A stretch of DNA of 64,000 nucleotides from Thermoactinospora rubra (GCF_002093975.1 NZ_MSZZ01000005.1:62001-126000); one strand, 5' to 3'. Counted from the stretch's first letter, positions 27,736 through 37,380 are shown. Notes: generated by a model from the letters alone, not told the origin. Numbers and translations: made by a program.

Positions 27736-29227
27736 CGGCCTGACGGCGGCGCCTGGCCGCCCACAGCTTCCTGAACAGCGGGGTGAGCAGCGCCAGCGCC
27801 GACAGCACGTAAAGCGTCACCGCGATCGGGCTCTGGACCAGCACGCCGACGTCTCCGGCGCCGATGGCCAGGGCCCGGCGCAGCTGCTTCTCCGCCATCG
27901 GCCCCAGGATGAGCCCGATCACCGCGGGCGCGATGGGCAGGCCGAAGCGCCGCATGGCGTAGCCGAGCAGGCCCAGCACGAACAGCACCAGCAGGTCCAC
28001 CGCCGAGGCGTTGAGCGCGTAGACGCCCAGCGCCGCGAACACGACGATCCCCGCGTACAGGTAGGGCCGCGGCACGTGCAGGACCTTGGCCCACATCGGC
28101 GCCAGCGGCAGGTTGAGCACCAGCAGCATGGCGTTGCCGATGAACAGCGACGCGATCATGGCCCACACCAGGGCGGGGTTGTGGTCGAACAGCTGGGGTC
28201 CGGGTTGCAGGCCGTACTGCTGGAAGGCGGCCAGCAGGATCGCGGCGGTGGCGCTGGTGGGCAGGCCCAGCGACAGCAGGGGCACCAGGGTCCCGGCCGC
28301 GGAGGCGTTGTTGGCGGCCTCCGGCCCGGCCACGCCCTCGATCGCGCCCTTGCCGAACTCGCGGCCCTTGGCCAGCTTCTTCTCCACCGCGTAGGAGAGG
28401 AAGGTGGGGATCTCCGCGCCGCCGCCGGGCAGCGCGCCGAACGGGAAGCCGAGCGCGGTGCCGCGCAGCCACGGCCGCCACGACCTGGCCCAGTCCCGGC
28501 GGCCCATGACGGCGCGGCCCACCGGGATGACGTCCGGCGGCGCGTGGCGCATCCGCGAGGCGACGTAGAGCGCCTCCCCGAGCGCGAACAGCCCGACCGC
28601 GACGACGACCACCTCGATGCCGCCGAGCAGCTGGGGCAGGCCCAGCGTGAGCCGGGCCTGGCCGGTCTGCTCGTCGATGCCGACCAGGCCGATGACCAGG
28701 CCGAACCCCAGCGACGCCAGGCCGCGCACGACCGAGCGCGACATCACGGAGGAGACCGCGGTGAAGGCCAGGACGGCCAGCGCGAAGTAGTCCTCGGCGC
28801 CGAAGGAGATCGCGAAGTCCACGATGAGCGGCGCGGCGGCGACGAGCAGCCCGGTGGCGATCGTGCCCGCGACGAACGACCCGATCGCGGCCGTGGCCAG
28901 CGCCTGGGCGGCCCGGCCGCGGCGGGCCATCTTGTTGCCCTCCAACGCGGTGATCATCGAGGCGGACTCGCCGGGCGTGTTGAGCAGGATCGACGTGGTG
29001 GACCCGCCGTACATGCCTCCGTAGTAGATCCCGGCGAACATGATGAACGCGCTGGCCGGGTCCACGGTGAAGGTGATCGGCAGCAGGAGGGCGACCGTCA
29101 TGGCCGGGCCGATGCCGGGCAGGACGCCCACCAGCGTGCCGAGGGTGACGCCGACGAGCGCGTAGAGCAGGTTCTGCACCGTCAGGGCGGCGGCGAAGCC
29201 CTCGAGCAGGAGCTGCAGCGACTCCAC
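27710..29227 (-). CDS. tctA: Tripartite tricarboxylate transporter, large membrane subunit TctA
   Basis: The 505-residue membrane subunit of a TTT-family secondary carrier for carboxylates. The family signature [20 protein letters not shown] (residues about 29-48) and [19 protein letters not shown] are present, and its inverted-repeat partner [11 protein letters not shown]...[15 protein letters not shown] follows later. The C-terminus is basic. The GTG start lies directly behind the tctB stop (TGAGTG), so the three tct genes form one coupled operon transcribed leftward. Confidence 0.93.
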   Translation of the reverse strand: MESLQLLLEGFAAALTVQNLLYALVGVTLGTLVGVLPGIGPAMTVALLLPITFTVDPASAFIMFAGIYYGGMYGGSTTSILLNTPGESASMITALEGNKMARRGRAAQALATAAIGSFVAGTIATGLLVAAAPLIVDFAISFGAEDYFALAVLAFTAVSSVMSRSVVRGLASLGFGLVIGLVGIDEQTGQARLTLGLPQLLGGIEVVVVAVGLFALGEALYVASRMRHAPPDVIPVGRAVMGRRDWARSWRPWLRGTALGFPFGALPGGGAEIPTFLSYAVEKKLAKGREFGKGAIEGVAGPEAANNASAAGTLVPLLSLGLPTSATAAILLAAFQQYGLQPGPQLFDHNPALVWAMIASLFIGNAMLLVLNLPLAPMWAKVLHVPRPYLYAGIVVFAALGVYALNASAVDLLVLFVLGLLGYAMRRFGLPIAPAVIGLILGPMAEKQLRRALAIGAGDVGVLVQSPIAVTLYVLSALALLTPLFRKLWAARRRRQAVTTPSPPV

Positions 29228-29785
29228 TCACATCACCCCGCTGAGGATGCCGTTCGGCAGGGTGACGCCCAGGCCCTTGACGAACACCAGGTACGTGCTC
29301 ACGCCCAGGACCACGGCGATGACCGCGGTCCGGACGAGGTGGCGCGCGCCCAGGGCCACGGACAGGGCGAAGAACAGCAGGGAGGCGGACAGGACCCAGC
29401 CGAGCCAGTTCAGGATCGCGACGAAGCCCAGGAAGATGCCGCTGACCAGCAGCACGCTGCGCCAGTCCGCGGGGGCGTGGGTGTCCACGTCCTCGCTCTC
29501 CTCCGGGTCGCCGTGGCCGCCCCGCAGGACGTCGGCCACGTAGAAGACGCCGATGACCACCATGGAGCCGCCGACGAGCATGGGGAAGAAGCGCGGGCCC
29601 ACGCCCAGCCGGGAGGCGGCGGCGGTCACCTCCAGCGTGCCGACGATGACGAACACGCCCAGGGCGAGGACCGCGAGCGCGAGGACCAGCTCGGGCCGCC
29701 ACCGCCGCCGTCCCTCCCCGCCGCCGGTGCCCCTGCCGTCCGAGCGGGGTGCGGGAATCTGAGGGGAGGGGGCCGGGGAGGACAT
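29228..29785 (-). CDS. tctB: Tripartite tricarboxylate transporter, small membrane subunit TctB
   Basis: A 185-residue four-helix membrane protein, the poorly conserved small TTT subunit. The first 35 residues are a Pro/Arg/Gly-rich cytoplasmic lead (SSPAPSPQIPAPRSDGRG). Hydrophobic helices start at about residue 36 (PELVLALAVLALGVFVIVG), and the segment LGVGPRFFPMLVGG is typical of TctB. The ATG shares one base with the tctC stop (TGATG). Confidence 0.88.
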   Translation of the reverse strand: MSSPAPSPQIPAPRSDGRGTGGGEGRRRWRPELVLALAVLALGVFVIVGTLEVTAAASRLGVGPRFFPMLVGGSMVVIGVFYVADVLRGGHGDPEESEDVDTHAPADWRSVLLVSGIFLGFVAILNWLGWVLSASLLFFALSVALGARHLVRTAVIAVVLGVSTYLVFVKGLGVTLPNGILSGVM

Positions 29786-30762
29786 CAGGACACGAGCCCC
29801 ATCTCGGCGATGACGGTCTTGATGCGGGCCTGCTCGGCGTTGAGGAAGGCCGCGAACTCGTCGCCGGTCTGGAAGGCGTCGATCCAGCCGTTCTTGGCGA
29901 GCGCGTCCTTCCACGCCTGGGAGTCGTGCATCTTCGTCACCAGGTCGATCAGCTTCTTCTTGTCGGCGTCGCCGATCCCGCCCGGCGCCACCATGCCGCG
30001 CCAGTTGGCCAGCTCGACGTCCAGGCCGCTCTCCTTCAGCGTCGGCGCGTCGACGGCCTCGATCCGCTTCGGCGCCGTCACGGCCAGCGCGCGGAGCTTG
30101 CCGGACTTCACGTGCTCGGCGAACTCCCCGACACCCGAGATGCCGATGGAGACCTTGTTGCCCAGCAGGGCGTTGAGCGCCTCGCCGCCACCGGAGTGCG
30201 CGACGTAGTTGACCTGCTTGGGGTCGACCCCCGCCGCCTTGGCCATCAGCCCGGCGACGATGTGGTCGGTGCCGCCGGCCGAGCCGCCGGCCACGGAGAC
30301 CTTGGCGGGGTCCTGCTTCCAGGCGGCCACGAGGTCGGAGACCGACTTCAGTGGGGAGTCGGCCGGGGTCACGATGATCTCGTACTCCTCGGTCAGCTTG
30401 GCGATCGGCGTCGTGTCGGCCAGCGTGACCTTGGACTTGTTCTGCTCGATGGCGCCCACCATGACCAGCCCCATGGTCATCAGCAGGTTGCCGTTGCCCT
30501 TCTCACGCGCCAGCTGGGCCAGGCCGATGGTGCCGCCCGCGCCCTCCACGTTGAAGACCTCGACCCTGCGCCCGGGCTCCACGGACTTGATGGCCTGCTC
30601 AGCCGTACGGGAGGTCTGGTCCCAGCCGCCGCCCGGTGCGGCGGGAGCCATGATGCGAAGCGCCGCGCCCGACCCGCCGGCGCCCGTGGTCGTCCCCTGA
30701 CCACAGGCCGCCAGGGCGGCCACGGCGATGGCCGCGGCGGCGGCGAACTTGCTGATACCCAT
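29785..30762 (-). CDS. tctC: Tripartite tricarboxylate transporter, substrate-binding lipoprotein TctC
   Basis: A 325-residue solute-binding protein anchored as a lipoprotein: the signal is [21 protein letters not shown] with the lipobox cysteine at 20. Bug-family segments are [51 protein letters not shown] and [17 protein letters not shown]. Bound ligand is probably a di- or tricarboxylate. I chose ATG 30762 because GGAG lies 6 bases before it and it leaves a compact signal peptide. A GTG four codons earlier is possible. A two-component system is divergent. Confidence 0.93.
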   Translation of the reverse strand: MGISKFAAAAAIAVAALAACGQGTTTGAGGSGAALRIMAPAAPGGGWDQTSRTAEQAIKSVEPGRRVEVFNVEGAGGTIGLAQLAREKGNGNLLMTMGLVMVGAIEQNKSKVTLADTTPIAKLTEEYEIIVTPADSPLKSVSDLVAAWKQDPAKVSVAGGSAGGTDHIVAGLMAKAAGVDPKQVNYVAHSGGGEALNALLGNKVSIGISGVGEFAEHVKSGKLRALAVTAPKRIEAVDAPTLKESGLDVELANWRGMVAPGGIGDADKKKLIDLVTKMHDSQAWKDALAKNGWIDAFQTGDEFAAFLNAEQARIKTVIAEMGLVS

Positions 30763-30898
30763 GGGTAGCTCCACATGTACTCACAGAGATGTGGAATGGA
30801 TGGTGAGGGGGATATGCCCTGACGTCGATGCTTAATGTGATTGAGGTCATATTGTTCGTATTGGTCATCCGTGACCTCGAGATGAGTGACTGTCAACG
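30763..30898. promoter_or_regulatory. Divergent promoter region tctCBA / sensor kinase
   Basis: This stretch is relatively AT-rich. GAGGTCA (30843-30849) and TGACCTC (30872-30878) form a perfect inverted repeat with a 22-bp centre. It lies where a response regulator dimer could control the transporter promoter. The binding protein is inferred to be the adjacent regulator. Confidence 0.45.
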
Positions 30899-32428
30899 GT
30901 GAGACTCGGCACGCAGCTGTTCCTGCTCCAGATGGTGATCGTGCTGCTGGCGGCGGCCGGCACGGCGGTGGTCTGGGCCCAGAACACCCGCAGGAACCTC
31001 GACCACCAGTACCAGCAGCGCGCGCTGACCATCGCGCTGTCCGTCGCCGCGCTGCCCGAGGTGCGCGCCGCCTTCAAGCGGGAGCGGCCGGAGACCGTGC
31101 TGCAGCCGCTCGCGATGAGCGTGCAGCGGGCGACCGGCGCCGACTACGTCGTGATCGCCAACACCCAGCAGATCCGCTACGCCCACCCCAACCCCGAGCT
31201 CATCGGCCGCCGCCTGTCCACCGACGGCTCCGCCGTGCTGACCTCGGGCAGGACCTGGACCGGCACCGAGACCGGCACGATCGGCAGGACGCTGCGCGGC
31301 AAGGCGCCCATCTTCGACGAGCACGGCGCCGTCATCGGCCTGACCTCGGTGGGCGTGCTGGAGGGCAGGGTCGCCGACCAGCTCGCCGGAGCCCTGCCGC
31401 CGCTGCTGTGGACGGCGCTCGCGGTGCTGGTCGCCGGGGCGCTCGCCGCCTGGCTGATCGCGGCGAGGGTGCGCAGGCAGACGTTCGGCCTGGAGCCGCG
31501 GGAGATCGCGGCCCTGCTGGAGCAGCGTGAGGGCGTGCTGCACGGCGTGAAGGAGGGCGTGCTGGCGCTCGACCTGGCGGGCAGGGTGACGCTGGTCAAC
31601 GACGCCGCCAGGGAGCTGCTGGGCGAGGTCGGGGACACGCTGGCCGACATGCCGGTCTCCGACCGGCTGCGCGACGTGCTGGGCGGCGCCGACCCGGGCG
31701 AGGACCGGATCGTGCTGCACCGCGACCGGGTGCTCGTGCTCAACCGCACCCCGGTGTCCGTGCGCGGCCAGCACCGGGGCTGGGTGGTGACCCTCCGGGA
31801 CCGCACCGAGCTGGTACGGCTGTCGCGCCAGCTGGATGAGGCGGGCAGCGCGACCGAGGCGTTGCGCGCGCAGGCACACGAGTTCGCCAACCGCATGCAC
31901 ACCGTCGTGGGACTGCTGGAGCTCGGCGAGCACGAGGCGGCGATCGGATACATCACCCGCACCACGCTCAGCCCCTACGCGGTCGGCATCCGCGAGCGCA
32001 TCGGCGACCCCACGCTGGCGGCGCTGCTGCTGGCCAAGTCCGCCGAGGCGGCCGAGCGGGGCGCGACGCTGGTGCTGGCCGACGACACGAGCGTGCCCAG
32101 CACGCTCGCCGATCCGCAGGACGCGGTGCTGGTGGTCGGCAACCTGGTGGCCAACGCCATCGACGCGCTCGACGGCGCGCCGGGCACCATCGAGGTCAGC
32201 CTCCGCGCCGAGGAGGACGGCCTGCGCGTGCGCGTCCGCGACACCGGCCCGGGCGTGACGCCGGACCTGGCCGAGGAGGTCTTCCGCGAGGGCTACACCA
32301 CCAAGGCGGCGCAGTCGGGGCCGCGCGGGCTCGGGCTGGCGCTCACCCGGCAGGCGTGCCTGCGCCGCGGCGGCTGGGTGACGGTGCGCAACGAGGGCGG
32401 CGCCGTGTTCACGGCGCTCCTGCCATGA
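30899..32428 (+). CDS. CitA/DcuS-type sensor histidine kinase
   Basis: A 509-residue membrane sensor. Transmembrane helix 1 is at residues about 8-27 and helix 2 at about 165-189. Between them lies an extracytoplasmic PAS-like domain that contains TGADYVVIANTQQIRYAHPNP, the citrate/dicarboxylate sensor signature. A cytoplasmic PAS domain follows (about 205-300). The phosphoacceptor is H327 in AQAHEFANRMHTVVGLLEL. The ATPase domain has NLVANAIDAL, DTGPGV and GPRGLGLAL. GTG 30899 is the start. It overlaps the response regulator gene by ATGA and is divergent from tctCBA, so it very likely senses that carrier's substrate. Confidence 0.92.
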   Translation: MRLGTQLFLLQMVIVLLAAAGTAVVWAQNTRRNLDHQYQQRALTIALSVAALPEVRAAFKRERPETVLQPLAMSVQRATGADYVVIANTQQIRYAHPNPELIGRRLSTDGSAVLTSGRTWTGTETGTIGRTLRGKAPIFDEHGAVIGLTSVGVLEGRVADQLAGALPPLLWTALAVLVAGALAAWLIAARVRRQTFGLEPREIAALLEQREGVLHGVKEGVLALDLAGRVTLVNDAARELLGEVGDTLADMPVSDRLRDVLGGADPGEDRIVLHRDRVLVLNRTPVSVRGQHRGWVVTLRDRTELVRLSRQLDEAGSATEALRAQAHEFANRMHTVVGLLELGEHEAAIGYITRTTLSPYAVGIRERIGDPTLAALLLAKSAEAAERGATLVLADDTSVPSTLADPQDAVLVVGNLVANAIDALDGAPGTIEVSLRAEEDGLRVRVRDTGPGVTPDLAEEVFREGYTTKAAQSGPRGLGLALTRQACLRRGGWVTVRNEGGAVFTALLP

Positions 32429-33117
32429 CCGGGCCCGCCGTGACCGGCCCCGCCGTCAGGGTCCTGGTCGTGGACGACGACTTCATGGTGGCCAGGATCC
32501 ACGGCGGCTACGTCTCGCGCGTGCCCGGCTTCGAGGTGGTCGCCACCGTCCACACGGGGGCCGACGCGCTCGCCGCCGTCGAGCAGCACCGGCCGGACCT
32601 GGTGCTGCTGGACATCTACCTGCCCGACGTGTCCGGCCTGGAGGTGCTCAAGAAGCTGCACGACGTGGACGTCCTGGTGGTCAGCGCGGCCCGCGACGTG
32701 CCGACCGTGCGCGAGGCCGTCCGCGGCGGCGCGGTCAACTACCTGATCAAGCCGTTCTCCGCCGCCGCCCTGGCCGAGCGGCTGGAGCAGTACGCCGAGT
32801 CGCGCCGCCGGCTCGCCGCCATCGGCCCCGAGGTGCGCCAGGACGACGTCGACCGGCTCTTCGGCGCGGCCAGGCCGGCGCCTTCCCCCGGGCCGCTGCC
32901 CAAGGGCCTGTCGCAGGCGACCTGCGGCCTGGTGGCCGCCGCGCTGCGGGACGCGGACGGGGACCTGTCGGCGGTGGAGGTGGCCGAGCAGGTGGGCCTG
33001 TCGCGCGTCAGCGCCCGCCGGTACCTGGAGTACCTGTGCGACACCGGGCGTGCCGAGCTGCGCCCCAGGTACGGCACGGCCGGCCGGCCCGAGCACCGCT
33101 ACCGCTGGGTCGGCTGA
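32425..33117 (+). CDS. CitB/DcuR-type response regulator
   Basis: A 230-residue regulator. The receiver domain (residues about 12-130) has the acidic pocket DDD (17-19), the phosphorylated D63 in VLLDIYLPD and Lys in YLIKPF. The C-terminal helix-turn-helix (about 165-225) reads SAVEVAEQVGLSRVSARRYLEYL, as in CitB and DcuR. Start ATG 32425 overlaps the kinase stop. It should activate tctCBA in response to a carboxylate. The ORF can extend upstream but the overlap start matches homologues. Confidence 0.92.
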   Translation: MTGPAVTGPAVRVLVVDDDFMVARIHGGYVSRVPGFEVVATVHTGADALAAVEQHRPDLVLLDIYLPDVSGLEVLKKLHDVDVLVVSAARDVPTVREAVRGGAVNYLIKPFSAAALAERLEQYAESRRRLAAIGPEVRQDDVDRLFGAARPAPSPGPLPKGLSQATCGLVAAALRDADGDLSAVEVAEQVGLSRVSARRYLEYLCDTGRAELRPRYGTAGRPEHRYRWVG

Positions 33118-33229
33118 GCATCGGTTCCGCGACGATCCGCGACAAACTGTCGGCTTCTCGTGACATTTCTGGATCTGCGTGCCGTACTGTTGCGTGAGGA
33201 GAGCTTGCGGAGAGGGAGGAGACTGTGGC

Positions 33230-35197
33230 GTGCGCAACGCCGGACCGATCCATTCGCCGACCGACCCGTTCGCCGCGGTTCCGTTGCCCGAGTCCGCCAC
33301 GATCAAGAAGCCACGGATCGAGGGCCTGCAGCCGGGCGTGACGCCCGAGCTCGGCCCGGAGCCGGACGTCGCCGGCCCCGTCAAGCTGCCGCCCGTCGCG
33401 CAGCCTCCGCAGCCCTGGCCCATGACCAAGGAGCAGCTGCCGGAGCCGCCGCCCCCGCCCGCGCCGGTCTTCGGCGTGACCCCGCCGTCCGACGCGCCCA
33501 AGGCCGTCGTCGTCGAGCACCCCAGGCACCGCCTTCTCCCCTCTCTCCTGCTGGTCGCCGGGGTGCTCGCCGCGCTGGCCTACCTGGTGCCCGCGGTCAT
33601 GATGTCGGGGTCGGTGCTGCGCGGCACCACGGTCGCGGGCGTCGACATCGGCGGGCTGTCGGTGACCGAGGCGGCCGACAAGCTGCGTGCCCAGCTCGAA
33701 CCGGTGATCAACCAGCCGCTGACCATCGACGTGGCCGGCAGGCGCGAGTCGCTGCACCCCGACGCCGCGGGCCTGGAGCTCGACGTCGTGGCCACCATCA
33801 ACCAGGCCTCCAGCGGCTTCCCCTCGCCGCTGGAGGTGTGGCGCGGCCTGACCGGCACCACGCCGCTGCAGCCCAAGATCGCGGTCAATGACTCCCAGCT
33901 GGCCAGGACCGTCGAGGGGCTGGCGCAGTCCTTCGACCGGCCGGCCAAAGAGGGCCGGGTCGTCTTCGCGGGCCTGGAGCCCCGGCCCGTCTACCCGCGC
34001 GCGGGCGTCGTGCTCGACAAGCAGGCCGCGACGCGCCTCCTGCAGCAGGCCGTGCCCGCCACCGGCCAGGTGGTCACGCTGCCGGTGAAGACGGCCGAGC
34101 CGCGCACGAGCAAGGCCGCGGTCGACCGCGCCGTCGAGCAGGCCAGGACGGCGGTGTCCGCGCCCGTCGTGCTCACCCTGCACGGCCGCAGCGTCCAGCT
34201 GTCCCCGCAGGTCATCGCGGCCAACCTGACCTTCGTCGCCGGAGAGGACGGCGAGCTGGCGCCGCGCTTCGCCGCCGACAGGGTCCGCGCCGCCGTCGAA
34301 CCGCGGCTCGTGGACGCCGCCCAGGCCCCCAGGGACGCCACCTACCAGGTGGCAGGCGACCGGCTGGTCCTGGTCCCGGCGCGCAGCGGCAGGGGCGTCG
34401 ACGAGGAACGGCTGGCCGCCGACGTGGCCAAGGTCGTCACGCGCGCCGACGGCCGCGTGGTGCCCGTGGCCCTGTCCGTCGTACGGCCCCGCGTCACCGA
34501 CGACGCGCTGGCCGGCATGGGCATCAAGGAGAAGGTCGCCGAGTTCGCCACGCCGTACGAGTGCTGCCCGCCCCGCACGGTCAACATCCGGCTCATGGCC
34601 GAGCGGCTCGACGGCCACCTGGTCAAGCCGGGCGAGACCTTCTCCCTCTACGAGACCGTCGGCGAGCCGACCGCCGAGGCCGGGTACGTGCCCGCGCCCC
34701 AGCTGGTCGGCGGCAGGATGGCCACGGTCGTCGGTGGCGGGGCGTCGCAGGTCGCCACGACCCTGTTCAACGCGGTCTACCGGGGCGGGTTCGAGATCGT
34801 CGAGCGGCACCCCTTCGACCAGTACATGCCCCCCTACCCCGAGGGCGTGGACGCCGCGGTCCTCTACCCCAAGATGGACCTGAAGTGGCGCAACGACTCC
34901 GAGTACGGCGTGCTGGTCAAGGTCAGGGCCACCGGCACGTCCGTCGCCGTGTCGCTGTGGAGCACCCGGCGCTACGACAAGGTCGAGGTGATCCAGTCCG
35001 CCCGCCGGGCGGTGACGCCGTTCACGAGCGACACCAGCAGCGCGCCCGGGTGCGTGGCGCAGGCCGGGCAGCCCGGCTTCACCGTCGACGTGACGCGCGT
35101 GCTGTACGCCGGCGGCAAGGAGGTCAGGCGCGAGGACCGGCAGACCGTCCGCTACCGTCCCCGCGCCCAGGTGACCTGCGCCTCCAGCCCGGACTAA
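33230..35197 (+). CDS. VanW-family membrane protein with peptidoglycan-binding-4-like domains
   Basis: A 655-residue envelope protein. Residues 1-100 are a Pro-rich cytoplasmic tail. A single membrane helix lies at about 102-125. The extracellular part has repeated PG_binding_4-like units (GTTVAGVDIGGLSVTEAADK and later copies), then a VanW domain with FATPYECCPPRTVNIRLMAER, LVKPGETFSLYE, VGGGASQVATTLFNAVYRGG and YPEGVDAAV. The name comes from vancomycin clusters but the function is unknown. Binding or modifying cell wall is likely. GTG 33230 has GGGAGGA 9 bases upstream. An earlier in-frame start gives a Cys-rich unlikely leader. The stop codon overlaps that of the convergent gene (CTAA/TTAG). 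Confidence 0.85.
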   Translation: MRNAGPIHSPTDPFAAVPLPESATIKKPRIEGLQPGVTPELGPEPDVAGPVKLPPVAQPPQPWPMTKEQLPEPPPPPAPVFGVTPPSDAPKAVVVEHPRHRLLPSLLLVAGVLAALAYLVPAVMMSGSVLRGTTVAGVDIGGLSVTEAADKLRAQLEPVINQPLTIDVAGRRESLHPDAAGLELDVVATINQASSGFPSPLEVWRGLTGTTPLQPKIAVNDSQLARTVEGLAQSFDRPAKEGRVVFAGLEPRPVYPRAGVVLDKQAATRLLQQAVPATGQVVTLPVKTAEPRTSKAAVDRAVEQARTAVSAPVVLTLHGRSVQLSPQVIAANLTFVAGEDGELAPRFAADRVRAAVEPRLVDAAQAPRDATYQVAGDRLVLVPARSGRGVDEERLAADVAKVVTRADGRVVPVALSVVRPRVTDDALAGMGIKEKVAEFATPYECCPPRTVNIRLMAERLDGHLVKPGETFSLYETVGEPTAEAGYVPAPQLVGGRMATVVGGGASQVATTLFNAVYRGGFEIVERHPFDQYMPPYPEGVDAAVLYPKMDLKWRNDSEYGVLVKVRATGTSVAVSLWSTRRYDKVEVIQSARRAVTPFTSDTSSAPGCVAQAGQPGFTVDVTRVLYAGGKEVRREDRQTVRYRPRAQVTCASSPD

Positions 35198-36240
35198 CGG
35201 CCCGGGGACACGCTCAGGATCCTGTCGTCGCCGCGCCGGGGCGAGCCCCTGCCGTCGTGGTTGCTCGTGCCGAACCACAGGGAGCCGTCCGGCGCCGTGG
35301 CGACCGCGCGCAGCCTGCCGTACCTGTCCTGGAAGTGCGCCACGGGGCGGCCCGCCGTACCGTCGCCGGACAGCGGCACCTGCCACAGCCGCTCGCCGCG
35401 CAAGGCGGCCACCCACAGCGAGCCGCCGGCGAAGGCCATGCCGGAGGGGGAGGCCTCGCCGGTGGTCCAGGTGACGATCGGGTTGATGTAGTCGGGGTCG
35501 TCGCCCCTGCCCTCGACCTCGGGCCAGCCGTAGTTGCCGCCCGGGCGGATCAGGTTGACCTCGTCGTAGGCGTTGGCCCCGAACTCCGAGGCGTACAGGC
35601 GACCCGCCGAGTCCCAGGCCAGGCCCTGCACGTTGCGGTGGCCGTAGCTGTAGACGAGCGTGCCGAAGGGGTTGCCGGGGGCGGGCTTGCCGTCCTCGGT
35701 CATCCGCAGGATCTTGCCGCCCAGCGAGTCGCGGTCCTGCGCGCGGGGCCGCTCGCCCGCGTCGCCCGTGCTCGCGTACAGGTGGCCGTCGGGGCCGACG
35801 GCCAGGCGCCCGCCGTTGTGGATGCCGGCCTTGGGGATGCCCGTCACCAGCGTCGTCGGCTGCGACAGCCGGTCGCCGTCCAGGCGGTAGCGGACGATCC
35901 GGTTGTCCTGCTCGGCCGTGAAGTACACGAACACGTACGGGCCCTTGACGGCCAGGCCCATCAGCCCGCCCTCGCCGCCGGGCCGCACGCCCTCGATCGT
36001 GGCCAGCTCGGTCGCCCTGCCTTGCCGCAGGCGCAGCAGCCGCGCCGAGTCCCGCTCGGTGACGAGCGCGTCGCCGCCGGGCAGGAACGCGATGGACCAG
36101 GGCACGGACAGGCCGGTCGCGACCTCGCCGACGCCGCCGGGAGGCGGCGCGGTGACGGCGGCCGTGGGGACGACGTCGCCGCCGGAGGCCGCCGAGCAGC
36201 CGGCGAGGAGGAGCACCGCGGTGATCCAGAGACGTTTCAT
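35194..36240 (-). CDS. PQQ-type sugar dehydrogenase-like lipoprotein (LppZ-like)
   Basis: A 348-residue exported beta-propeller. The lipoprotein signal MKRLWITAVLLLAGCSAASG has its lipobox Cys at 15. Propeller motifs of soluble glucose/sorbosone dehydrogenases are clear: LSVPWSIAFLPGGDALVTER, GGEGGLMGLAV, IHNGGRLAVGPDGHLYASTGD, YGHRNVQGLAWD, and GGNYGWPEVEG. In M. tuberculosis the lipoprotein LppZ lies, as I recall, between gatB and ilvB, as here, so this is a probable orthologue. Whether it binds PQQ or is catalytic is not known. The start is only 18 bp from the divergent dehydrogenase start. Confidence 0.88.
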   Translation of the reverse strand: MKRLWITAVLLLAGCSAASGGDVVPTAAVTAPPPGGVGEVATGLSVPWSIAFLPGGDALVTERDSARLLRLRQGRATELATIEGVRPGGEGGLMGLAVKGPYVFVYFTAEQDNRIVRYRLDGDRLSQPTTLVTGIPKAGIHNGGRLAVGPDGHLYASTGDAGERPRAQDRDSLGGKILRMTEDGKPAPGNPFGTLVYSYGHRNVQGLAWDSAGRLYASEFGANAYDEVNLIRPGGNYGWPEVEGRGDDPDYINPIVTWTTGEASPSGMAFAGGSLWVAALRGERLWQVPLSGDGTAGRPVAHFQDRYGRLRAVATAPDGSLWFGTSNHDGRGSPRRGDDRILSVSPGR

Positions 36241-36246
36241 ACCACC

Positions 36247-36258
36247 CATACTGGTTCC
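36247..36258 (+). promoter_or_regulatory. Leaderless promoter of the hydroxyacid dehydrogenase gene
   Basis: CATACT (36247-36252) is six bases before ATG 36259, and there is no ribosome-binding site. Only 18 bp separate this ATG from the divergent lipoprotein ATG, so the two promoters must overlap each other's coding ends. Confidence 0.4.
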
Positions 36259-37152
36259 ATGCTGATCTGGGTTCCCTCGCCTGCCGTCGCCGACGTCCTC
36301 GCCGACCTTCCCCGCGTGGAGTGTACGGTCGACCGGCCGGAGCGGCTGGCCGACGTGGAGGTGTGGGTGCCGCCGCTGATTCCGGTGCCCGACATTCCCG
36401 GACTCATGCGGCAGATGACGGGATTGCGGCTCGTGCAGACGGTCACCGCGGGCGTCGAGCCGTACCTGCCGCACCTGCCCGAGGGTGTGACCTTGTGCAA
36501 CGCCCGCGGCGTGCACGACGCGGGCACCGCCGAGTGGGCGGTGGGCGCGATGATCGCCGTGCTGCGGGAGTTCCCCGGCTTCGCCGAGGCGCAGCGCCGG
36601 GGCGAGTGGACCTACCACCACACCGGCGCGCTGGCCGACTCCACGGTGCTGATCGTCGGCTACGGCTCCATCGGCGCGGCCGTCGAACGCCGGCTGGCCG
36701 GGTTCGAGGTGGAGGTGATCCGGGTGGCCCGCACGGCCCGCGACGGCGTCCACGGCCTGGAGGACCTTCCGGCGCTGCTGCCCAGGGCCGACGTGGTCGT
36801 GCTGCTCGTGCCCGCCACCCCGGCCACGGCCGGCATGGTCGACGCGGCCTTCCTGGCCGCCATGAAGGACGGCGCCGTGCTGGTCAACGCAGCCAGGGGC
36901 GGCGTGGTCGACACCGAGGCGCTGCTGGCGGAGACCAAGACCGGCCGGCTGCGCGCCGCCCTCGACGTCACCGACCCCGAGCCGCTGCCGCCCGGCCACC
37001 CGCTCTGGAACGCGCCGGGGGTGTTCATCACCCCGCACGTCGCCGGCAGCACGCCCGCCTCCCAGCGCCGCATGCTCAAGCTGGTCCGCTCCCAGATGCT
37101 GCGGTACCTGGCGGGAGAGCCGCTGAACAATGTGATCACCGACGTCTACTGA
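36259..37152 (+). CDS. D-2-hydroxyacid dehydrogenase family protein
   Basis: A 297-residue NAD(P)-dependent enzyme of the SerA/D-lactate dehydrogenase superfamily. The substrate half gives TVTAGVEPYLPHLPEGVTLCN. The Rossmann half has the dinucleotide motif IVGYGSIGAAVERRL. The catalytic residues are Arg in NAARGGVVDTEALL, Glu in VTDPEPLPPGHPL and His in ITPHVAGST. It is shorter than true SerA and lacks an ACT domain, so the substrate is open. It is divergent from the LppZ-like gene. Confidence 0.88.
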   Translation: MLIWVPSPAVADVLADLPRVECTVDRPERLADVEVWVPPLIPVPDIPGLMRQMTGLRLVQTVTAGVEPYLPHLPEGVTLCNARGVHDAGTAEWAVGAMIAVLREFPGFAEAQRRGEWTYHHTGALADSTVLIVGYGSIGAAVERRLAGFEVEVIRVARTARDGVHGLEDLPALLPRADVVVLLVPATPATAGMVDAAFLAAMKDGAVLVNAARGGVVDTEALLAETKTGRLRAALDVTDPEPLPPGHPLWNAPGVFITPHVAGSTPASQRRMLKLVRSQMLRYLAGEPLNNVITDVY

Positions 37153-37229
37153 GAAACCCGCTAACCAGATTCCCGAACGTGGCTGCGTCGTGACCTTCAG
37201 TGCGTACGGTGGGTCCACTGCCAAGGTTT

Positions 37230-37380
37230 CCTTGACTGGCTGTCAAGGCGATTCCGTGGGAGAAGTGGTCTGTGTGGTTATCAGATCGGTGACGACATCG
37301 GCGTTGTCACTACCCGAGCGCGGGAAACCGCACACACTAGCGAGGTGACCGGGCACAGGCCCGGTCATCCGGCACCTGTG
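37230..37380 (+). ncRNA. Structured 5' leader of the second GGDEF-EAL gene
   Basis: Four local structures are visible before the TTG at 37410. First, CCTTGAC/GTCAAGG (37230-37236/37242-37248), whose left arm can instead pair with CAAGG just upstream. Second, an 8-bp stem 37289-37296/37303-37310. Third, GCGG-GAAA-CCGC (37320-37331), a GNRA tetraloop hairpin. Fourth, a perfect 9-bp stem 37346-37354/37359-37367 with loop ACAG. That loop with its flanks (CACAGG) is complementary to CCTGTG at 37375-37380, allowing a pseudoknot. I cannot match it to a known riboswitch class. It might also be promoter DNA. Confidence 0.4.
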
